A stretch of DNA of 64,000 bases from Tetraselmis striata (lineage: Eukaryota; Chlorophyta; Chlorodendrophyceae; Chlorodendrales; Chlorodendraceae): NCBI GenBank assembly GCA_006384855.1, contig VCJN01000490.1, positions 1 to 64,000 of the forward strand, given 5' to 3'. Each line of letters starts with the position of its first letter. The stretch's first letter is position 1. A model generated the notes under the pieces. The model saw nothing but the letters and a program-made list of their open reading frames with translations. It was not told the DNA's origin and made no database searches. A program made the translations under genes and the position numbers. Of the stretch, positions 55,954 to 64,000 are shown in pieces.

Positions 55954-56376
55954 TGCGGCAGTCTCAACATGATAGAGACTGCAAGGACAAACAAAGGTGG
56001 GTGTGCAGTGGTGGTGCAAAGGCGAGAGGCTACAGTGTTTTGAGAATACAACAATAATTGGTTTCAAGGTTGTCACCACCCGCCGCCATATATACTATGG
56101 TTGGTGCCGGCACTGGTCGTCAGACCATGCCGACCTATAGCAGCACGCTCACTTCGAAGAGCGTCACCTTGGAGAGACGAACGAAATGCATAACGTCAGC
56201 CTAGTCATAGTATGGCATTGGTATACATATAACAATACTGGCTGATAATCATCAGCAGCCTCGGGTATGGAACATCCCCCGAGGTACAGAACTAGTGCGC
56301 GCGGCACGCGCACACTAGTATTGGTATTATGCCAAAGGTAGCTCAGGACTAGTTACAATACATTGTAACTGTCACA
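55954..56376 (-). repeat. LTR (5' LTR of the minus-strand gypsy element)
   Basis: About 423 bp, TG...CA, partner of 53535-53967. Confidence 0.9.
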
Positions 56377-58636
56377 ATCACCACCCAGCCCACGCCCGCC
56401 GCTCATGGGGCGACCATACACGGTTCGGTCACTCAAGGTCCGGCACAACGTCTCGAGGACACTAAAGCCTGCCGCCACGATGGTTTTCGCCATCATCCAG
56501 GCGGAGTACGGCCAAAGCTTGTCAGGTGAGCGCGGGCGAGTCACAGTACGCACTCGACTTTCTGCCAAACCGCGACCCTCCTCCCCTCGCCGTCAAAGTG
56601 ATCCATGTACCAGATCCGGCACCCGCCCTAGTCAAACTTCAGAATCCGGCAGTATAGAACCATATCAAAGTTTCATCTCCCGGTCAGAATATGTGTCGAC
56701 CCCATGTGTGGCCTGTGGTGTGTGAATATATGTTGCTGTGTGCAAGCAAGTGCATTATTATGTCTGGTGATGCGTGCGCTGCGCCGCTGAGCGACTCAAC
56801 GACCTACGACTCAACGGCCGATGCACGGCCTGCGACACCCCCTAAGTGTCCGGACCATCCTGAGCGACGAGCGGGCGTGCAGAGCGGAGCTTGCCTACGT
56901 GATTCACCGGAAATTGAGGGCGCCGGGGGCGTTGGGAGTCACGCGCTGGACGGTGCCCATGCTCTACTCCTTCCACCATACCTTCGCAGAGGACTCTTGG
57001 TGGAAGCACTTCCCTACACGGAAGATCCCAGGTAATAGGCGCACTGCCTTCTGGACTGAAGATTTTTCAGCCGTAGAGGACATGTGCCAGTTCCAAAGGT
57101 GATAGGGGGGAGGGCAAGCCACCATCTTGGAGGAATATGAAATGGAAAAGGGCGATTATTGAGTCAAAATGGGCACATTTCTGGACTCAAAATTACCCCC
57201 CCTTAACTCAAAATTGTACCCCTTTTGGGGGGTGCAAATTAGCGTTACGCCTAAGACTGTACGAATGTACTGTGAAACTGGGCTTTGACACGTTCCTCTT
57301 CTTGCCAAAAGTGTACGAGGTACTATTCAATACTCTCACACGCCAATACCCACGACCCAGCCCATGAGGCCCCTGCAGCCGAGCGGTGGGCAACATCGAA
57401 GCGGTCCGCCATGGCATGGGGCCGGAGATTCGCAGCCTTCGCCTCACCGCGAGCCTCAGCCTGACTCCCAGCCTCAAGCCGTGCCATTTTTGGACCCTCT
57501 CCTAGGAGCGACTCCAACGGTACGCGGACTCGCATCTTCGCTCGCATCTCTCATCAGGGCGCCGTGGGCTGCGTTAAGCGCACCTCGCCGTCGCGCATCT
57601 CGACATGAGTGGTGACACCCGCCCCGTTTCCCACCCGTTTCGTGTTTTCGTACTTGTCTGCCAACGACCTCTAACACCTCACGATACGCAGGACCCAATG
57701 CCCTTAGACTGCATGGGAGGGGCGGGGACGAGAGCACGGTGAACATGCGGGCCTTCCTGGCCTCCGAAGACCACCGGCTTGTGTACAACGACGAGCTGCG
57801 GGGGATTTGCAACGAGTATGTCCAAGAAGCTCATTGGCAGCTGCGAATCTCGTCCCCCGGTTTCATTGCCCGGCACAAGGCCCTCGTCATGGCAGACCCG
57901 GACTGCGGCTCGGGTCCTGCCCATGTCGACGGCGTGGCGGGGGGGCTGCTCATCATCTTTCTCAATTGCTGCGCGCCACTCACTGCCGTCGGAGGGGGCG
58001 AGATGTGACAATTGTCGACGCCTTGAAGTGGGCTGCACCTGGAATGGTGAGCCCCCCCCCCCCCCCCCCCCCGCCCCCCTTCGCCCTCCACAGTGCCATT
58101 ATGTTTTAGACGCTAGTCGGGGTGGAATCTCACCGTCGCGCCTGTCTCTCCCTGCATCTCCGCCCGGTGGGAAGTCGCAGCAGCGTCGCCGCTTGGCGTC
58201 GTGCCGTGGGTGGAGCATAATCGGCCGGAGGTCCTTGCCGAGCTGCGGAAGGTCCGGAATCTCTGCACTGGGCGTCTGGCGCAGAGCAAATCTCTCGTCC
58301 CCCTCGGTGTCGCGGACGATCGCTACCGCACGGACGTCTGCCAAGAAAACGAGGACGCTGCGACATACTCGCGCCCTGGCCTTCCTCTTGCCTGCACAAG
58401 ATGTCCACGCCAGCCCGCCCAAGGGAGGCGTCAACCCTGCGTTCGCAACAGGATGCCCGAGATGCAAGCACCTCGTGGGCATCACCCCTTGCTTCCGCAT
58501 CTTCGAGAGCCCGCACCCCAACGCAGGCGCGAGGATGCCGGGACCGGAGTGGCAAATTCTGTCCTATCACGTCCCCGGCCTATCTACCTTCCTGCCTGAA
58601 GTGGACCACGAGGACGAGGCCCGCAGTCGCAAGCAC
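56377..58636. other. unassigned region with short ORFs, probably old mobile-element debris
   Basis: Plus-strand open frames such as ILSDERACRAELAYVIHRKL...WTVPMLYSFHHTFAEDSWW (56,820-57,102), MNMRAFLASEDHRLVYNDEL (57,739-58,008) and GGVNPAFATGCPRCKHLVGITPC (58,420-58,669) look coding-like but match no family I know. A C tract interrupts the sequence at ~58,050-58,071. A Cys pair (CPRC) is the only motif. Confidence 0.3.
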
Positions 58637-58868
58637 GAGACAGCGAGAACCATGGCGGCGGCGAAATAGATGCGGCATTGGAATCCGGAGGCCCACACTG
58701 GGGACGATGAGTACATCCTCGCGGACGTCAAAGCAGCGGTAGCTGAGGGCACCGCTGGCAAGACTGACAAGCAAGAGATGCGGGGGTTGGAGAGAATTAA
58801 TCGTGAAGGGTGGGATTATCCGCATCTCCGCAGTGGGGGCATCTCCGAGAACGCCCGCATCTCTCGCG
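58637..58868 (+). repeat. first copy of a ~230-bp direct repeat
   Basis: It matches 59246-59472 (for example GAGACAGC(G/A)AGAACCATGGCGG, GACGATGAGTACATCCTCGC-type phrases) with about one difference per 15-20 bases. Both encode GDDEYILADVKAAVAE, then WDYPHLR. Confidence 0.85.
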
Positions 58869-59245
58869 TACAAACCCGTGTACTACTGTCGCTCCTAGCT
58901 CTTGTAACGCTCTCTGTGCAAGGAGCCTTTTGTCGTTGTCACGTCGCCTTGGTTAACTCACCCGGATTTGCTCCTACCGGAAACTTGGTTTCTGCTAGCG
59001 GCCTCCAAGGCGGAAATCTATCGCGTGCTGATTCCGAGCACCTACTTGACGCAAGGGCCCCTCCCGCGAATGGACTACCTCGACAGTCTGTTGACAGCGG
59101 GTCGTGTACTTATCATCGCGTCAAAGCACCAAAAATACCCCGACACCAACATACGCGCCTTGTGGTTGGTCGTCGGAAGAGATTCGGCGACTTTAACGGC
59201 GCATCTCTCGGAGCACCTCGGCAAGCAACGTGGGTTCGTGTATGC
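58869..59245 (+). other. segment between the two ~230-bp repeats
   Basis: One + frame is open across it: RMDYLDSLLTAGRVLIIASK preceded by LLPETWFLLAASKAEIYRVL. It is hydrophobic and coding-like, of unknown family. Confidence 0.35.
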
Positions 59246-59472
59246 GAGACAGCAAGAACCATGGCGGTGGCGAAATAGATGCGGCACTGGAACCCGGAGG
59301 CCCACATTGGGGACGACGAGTACATCCTCGCGGACGTCAAAGCAGCGGTGGCTGAGGCCACCGATGGCAAGACTGACGAGCAAGAGATGCGGAGGGTGGA
59401 GAGAATAAACCGTAAAGGGTGGGATTATCCGCATCTCCGCAGAGGGGACAGGTGAACGCCCGCATCTCTCGC
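59246..59472 (+). repeat. second copy of the ~230-bp direct repeat
   Basis: This is the partner of 58637-58868. It ends three bases before the second CACTA-like copy. Confidence 0.85.
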
Positions 59473-60179
59473 CTATACTGTGAGAATCAGATGTGACATA
59501 CGGGTGACGAAGCACTACTACTAGCGACAATTATTTATCCGTGAAGGCTGCTGCTGGTGGCGGCACGTCCATCCAGTTACGTGCGAGTACATCCGGCGTT
59601 ATTGCCGGCGGGCGATAAATCCTTTTTGTCATCATTCTGGTAGTCGTACTAGCCCGGTAAATTGTTACATGGCACTGACGTATAAGGTACAAGGTTTGTC
59701 CGTGTAGTACCGGGTAGTACGCGATATATTTATTGAGCCGGTACCGGGTATCTCGTACCCGGTACCCGGTACCCGGGCACGATGACGAGTGGTCCTGTGG
59801 ATAACTACGACTATTAGTACATGGGAGCGCAAATCGCAGCCGTACGTATTTGGTAAAACTGGGGAATTTTGTGTACATTATAGCTAGTACTGCTGAACGG
59901 GCCTGCCAGCCGTCCGATCAAAGGTCATCAGATGGGCGGTTTGGCTGCCATGTTTTGCCAAAGAGTGCTCACGTTACATAAATATTCGCGAGGGGGAGGG
60001 CGGGGGCAGGCAGCAGTTTGCCGAAGAATGATTGAATTACAATATTCGCGACAGCTGCCATCGGGGAATGTGGCCCGGGGGGGGGGGGCGGGGGGACCAC
60101 GCCCCCCCCCCCCCCCCCCCCCCCCCCCGCCGCTCCCGCCGGGGGAGTGAGGGGAGGGGGGTAAGGGGGCGGGGGCTAC

Positions 60180-60407
60180 TGCTTGTATGTTCTTGTTCTT
60201 GCGTTCCCGGGGGACCCTCCGCTTCGACGATCTCGCTGCCTCCGCCTCCGCCTCCGCCTCCGCCTCCGCCTGCGCCTCCGACTCCGCCTCCGACTCCGCG
60301 ACCGTCAGTTTCTTACCTCGGCGTTTCTTCACTGGCCTCTTCCGCTTCTTGTCATCCGTCAGTGTCTTCACCACCCCGGGAGGCTGTGCCGTCGACGACG
60401 CCGCCAT
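60180..60407 (-). CDS. copy-B version of the basic/(Glu-Ala)n ORF
   Basis: Start MAASSTAQPPGVVK as in copy A. The EA array is only about half as long, and a 4-base insertion near 60,187 changes the C-terminus to ...KNKNIQAVAPAP, reading on towards 59,930. It is probably not under strong constraint. Confidence 0.3.
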
Positions 60408-61194
60408 GAGCTTCCTTACCTTCGCGTCGGGACGCCCCCTTGTGCCCAGACACCAACAACAAGCCACAATCGTTTCGCCTTTAAGCGGCTGAAGATGCCG
60501 CCTCCTCGGCCACCACGAGTTGCGCCGCTGGCACTGTGGAAGCCTTGGCGTTGAGGTGGGCCTTACGGCGCTCCCGGACGAACCTGCGCGCGGCACAAGT
60601 TAGCCACGAGTGGGTGCGTGCTAATGTGGAGGATGGAGTGTTTTGTTGCGCGCCCACCTTGTCACGCGTTTCCTCATGTCTTTCTCGTCCTCCTCGATGC
60701 CGGCGGCGCGGACACGCGAGACAACAAGGCTCGCCGCCCACTTTTGCCCGGGGGGGCGAGGTCTGCCATGGCGCTGTGAGCGGTGAAGGGGGGGGGGGGG
60801 GGGGCCGAGGTGGAGAAACTAACACCCAGTCGACGACCGCCTTCCACAGCAGTCAACGACACATCGGAGGCGAGGAGCAGCGCGCCACTACTATTTATAT
60901 GCACGTATTGTCAAGAGCTAGTCGGTGCGGCATTGTGTCGGTGTAATTTCGCAATGTTTTTTGTTGAAGTAGCACGGCGTAATGGATACGGCGAGTGAAT
61001 CCGGGATAATGTGTGCGGTAGGGCGCGCGTATATGTGCGCGACGAATGTGCGCGCGCAGCGTTGTGCGGCGGTGTGCGGCGGTGTGCGGCGGTGTGCACC
61101 GATGTTAATATAGTGTGAATATTATATCGGCCGTAGACGATCAGGTCTGGCAGCACCGCCCGTGCTTGTAAATAAGCGACAATGGATCTAGTCT

Positions 61195-62760
61195 CCCGCT
61201 AGTCTGTGCACCGCCAGTGCACTCCGCAAGCCTCGCCTCCATCCGCGTCGGAACCGGTAGTAAGTGTTGTTGTGTGCGCACATCGTGACAACATTACACG
61301 GTGGCAATTGCAATTATTAGCGGTGGATAATGTGAAGGCGTTTTCGAAATCGACAGAGAATGAGGCGGTGCTGGCGGAGTGCATTGGCGGTGCATAGAAT
61401 AGCGTGTTGCTGGGGTTTTGGCTGCATCGGACGCCGTATTCCCACCCATCCGGCACGGAATGTCCGATTTTCACACATTTGTGTGTTAATAAAGTGTGAA
61501 TATTACGCGTCTTTTACGCCGGGTGGATGGGCATCCGGCGTCCGATGCACCCCAATTATTTGCAGCACGCTACTCTACGCACCCCCAACGCACTCCGCAA
61601 GCCTCGCCTCAATCCGCGTCGGAACCGGTAGTAAGTGTTGTTTTGTGCGCACATCGTGACAACGTTACACGGTGGCAATTGCAATTATTAGCGGTGGATA
61701 ATGTGAAGGCGTTTTCGAAATCGACAGAGAATGAGGCGGTGCTGGCGGAGTGCATTTGCGGTGCATAGAATAGCGTGTTGCTGGGGTTTTGGCTGCATCG
61801 GACGCCGTATTCCCACCCATCCGGCACGGAATGTCCGGTTTTCACACATTTGCGTGTTAATAAAGTGTGAATATTACGCGTCTTTTACGCCGGGTGGATG
61901 GGCATCCGGCGTCCGATGCACCCCAATTAGTTGCAGCACGCTAGTCTGTGCACCGCCAGTGCACTCCGCAAGCCCCGCCTCCATCCGCGTCGGAACCGGT
62001 AGTAAGTGTTGTTGTGTGCGCACATCGTGACAACATTACACGGTGGCAATTGCAATTATTAGCGGTGGATAATGTGAAGGCGTTTTCGAAATCGACAGAG
62101 AATGAGGCGGTGCTGGCGGAGTGCATTGGCGGTGCATAGAATAGCGTATTGCTGGGGTTTTGGCTGCATCGGACGCCGTATTCCCACCCATCCGGCACGG
62201 AATGTCCGGTTTTCACACATTTGCGTGTTAATATAGTGTGAATATTACGCGTCTTTTACGCCGGGTGGATGGGCATCCGGCGTCCGATGCACCCCAATTA
62301 TTTGCAGCACGCTAGGTTGTGCACCGCCAACGCACTCCGCAAGCCCCGCCTCCATCCGCGTCGGAACCGGTAGTAAGTGTTGTTGTGTGCGCACATCGTG
62401 ACAACATTACACGGTGGCAATTGCAATTATTAGCGGTGGATAATGTGAAGGCGTTTTCGAAATCGACAGAGAATGAGGCGGTGCTGGCGGAATGCATTGG
62501 CGGTGCATAGAATAGCGTGTTGCTGGGGTTTTGGCTGCATCGGACGCCGTATTCCCACCCATCCGGCACGGAATGTCCGGTTTTCACACATTTGTGTGTT
62601 AATACAGTGTGAATATTACGTACGCGCCTTTTACGCTGGGTGGATAGGCATCCGGCGTCCGATGCACCCCGAATCTCACCAACACGCTACTCTACGCACC
62701 CCCAACGCACTCCGCCAGCCCCGCCTCTTTCCGCGCAGGTCCTACGTTCCATTGTATGTA
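61195..62760. repeat. tandem array of four ~371-bp units (copy B)
   Basis: Units begin near 61,195, 61,566, 61,937 and 62,308, with a partial fifth to about 62,760. They are nearly identical to the copy-A units, with the same overlapping open frames on both strands. Confidence 0.9.
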
Positions 62761-64000
62761 TATACATACGTACATGTACTGCTCCGAAACCAGCCCAAAC
62801 TTAATGAGTGCACAAGTGTAAATTGCGGGGGGGGGGGGGGGGGGGGGGATGTGGCGGCGGGGCATCCACTCACACATACCCCGGCGATGCATGACAGATA
62901 TTACATGCCGTGGCGGGTCGGCGGGCCGACCCGGCGGGCCGACCCGGCGGGGGGTGGGGGGGGGGGGGGGGGGGGGGGGGTCTATTCAACTACACGTGCC
63001 ACAGTGTCGTTTCGTGGAGCAGTATATGTGCCCGGCCTCATTTATACCGCCCCCTACCTGCGCTGCATGGTCCACCCCTACGAATTACTTAGCACAAACC
63101 GCCATTACTTAATTAATAGGAACCTAGCACAGCCAGGCTTATATGCCCGCTTTGCCGATCAACTTCTACGCACTTTCCGTCCCTCAACCGCCGGACATGG
63201 GGGTTAAGCCGCCAGCCTCGGCAGTTGCTTAGCCAGACTTGGCATCCCGTACCGTGTCCATGGCTTCGCAGCTCTGCCGCCGGCACACGCCGAGTCCGGG
63301 GCTTGCTGCCGCGGGGTTGCGCACGCATGCACGCACGGTAATACGCCGCCGACGCCGCGACGCTTACTTCCACCACCTTCGCCAGCCGCAGCTTCGCACG
63401 CCGTTCCGCCGACATACGAAACGCACGAATCCCCCCCCCCCCCCCGTCCCCGCGTCATGTATAATATATTCGAGGCGACAATGCGGGGCGCAGCACACGC
63501 CGCGGCGTGGGTCGGCGGAGCGGCATGCGGCGGGAGCCCTAATGGCCGGGCAGTATCCACACCCACACTGGCACCGCCGCTCACCTCCGACGCGGATGAA
63601 CCGCCTCCCAAAGGAAACATGCCGGTTGGTGGTAAGCCCAGCAGGCGTGGGGTGCCGGCGCCGGTACTGGTGCGACGGAGCTGTCGCGTCAGGAACCGCA
63701 CCGCATGTGGAGCAACACATGGCGGTGCCGGCCCCACCTATGTCTAGGGCCACCTCCTCACAACACCCCGCCACGACGGCGTCGGCCACCGCCGACGGCG
63801 CCGTTGCGGGGGGGGACGCCCTGCCGGGCGACGATGATGCGCCTGGTGCGCCGCGTCAGGAGGCGGAGGAGGCCGTGGTCGAGGCGACTGATCGGGCTGA
63901 GGGGGTTGTTGAGGCGAGCGAGGCTGCGCTCGCGCCACCCGCCCCGCAGCCACCTGCGGGACATGCCGACTTGCTCGTCGCCATGTTGACCGGAGCACTA

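Larger units (their letters stand above)
53535..56376 (-). mobile_element. Ty3/gypsy LTR retrotransposon, internally deleted, with perfect target duplication
   Basis: Two LTRs (53535-53967 and 55954-56376) in direct orientation flank 1,986 bp of coding sequence on the minus strand. ATCAC lies immediately outside both LTRs (53530-53534 and 56377-56381), a 5-bp target duplication. Next to the 5' LTR (the right one) the minus strand reads C then TGGTTTCGGAGC, a candidate tRNA primer site. Next to the 3' LTR it has a purine run (GGGGGGAGAGATG), a polypurine tract. Protease, reverse transcriptase and RNase H are absent. Confidence 0.88.
59476..64000. mobile_element. second copy of the CACTA-like element, truncated by the window end
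   Basis: It starts with TACTGTGAGAATCAG, differing from the terminus at 43974 at the first base and one internal base, and follows the first copy colinearly to 64000 (equivalent to ~48,908 in copy A). Differences are mainly repeat lengths: a shorter GGAGGC array (60,240-60,290), four instead of five 371-bp units, other homopolymer lengths, and a duplicated CGGCGGGCCGACC near 62,930. The right half and right end lie outside the window. Confidence 0.85.

Noticed and set aside
1..64000. tRNA or rRNA genes
   Set aside because: No T-arm GTTCGAATC-type sequence with matching acceptor stem, and no rRNA core sequence, was found by eye. A tRNAscan or Rfam run would be decisive.
1..64000. Bacterial or viral origin of the contig
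   Set aside because: Spliced eukaryotic housekeeping genes, a plastid transit peptide and TGTAA signals all fit an algal nuclear genome.

Overview
This window is nuclear DNA of a green alga (Chlorophyta or a close relative). The genes are GC-rich and cut into many short exons by 70-150 nt GT-AG introns, with two apparent GC-AG introns. Some 3' ends carry the algal TGTAA poly(A) signal. The gene set includes a Calvin-cycle sedoheptulose bisphosphatase with a plastid transit peptide and a small ELF4-domain clock-type protein, both pointing to the green lineage. No species can be named from sequence alone.

Positions 1-41,650 are a gene-rich arm. From left to right: plastid SBPase (-), an Acl4-type TPR protein (+), exosome subunit MTR3 (-), SRP68 (+), an ELF4-like protein (-), a decayed tyrosine-recombinase element (13.4-16.3 kb), ribosomal protein uL6/RPL9 (-), an Integrator subunit 5-like protein (+), deubiquitinase OTU1 (-), a LINE fragment and an AT-rich gene-poor stretch (27.1-32.5 kb), an unrecognised coiled-coil protein (+), and condensin subunit SMC4 (-). 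Genes mostly alternate in strand, giving shared promoter regions and tail-to-tail 3' ends. They are housekeeping functions (translation, RNA processing, protein targeting, chromosome condensation, ubiquitin turnover) and form no pathway.

Positions 41,650-64,000 are a nest of mobile elements. The main one is a 9.2-kb CACTA-type DNA transposon (43,974-53,159) with a perfect 22-bp terminal inverted repeat and a 3-bp target duplication. It carries five 371-bp tandem units, Cys-rich repeats, a 30-bp GC-rich minisatellite and a gene with a BED-like zinc finger and a Tudor-like domain, but no transposase I can recognise. A second copy starts at 59,476, has only four 371-bp units, and runs off the window. 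Between the two lies a 2.84-kb Ty3/gypsy LTR retrotransposon (53,535-56,376) with a perfect 5-bp target duplication. Its reverse transcriptase is missing and its integrase is fused to an upstream domain.

Two properties run through the whole window. First, homopolymeric C tracts of 15-35 nt (G on the opposite strand) occur repeatedly, many inside introns close to splice sites. Second, single-base frame breaks occur in genes that should be intact (SBPase, RPL9), which suggests residual long-read errors or, for SBPase, decay.
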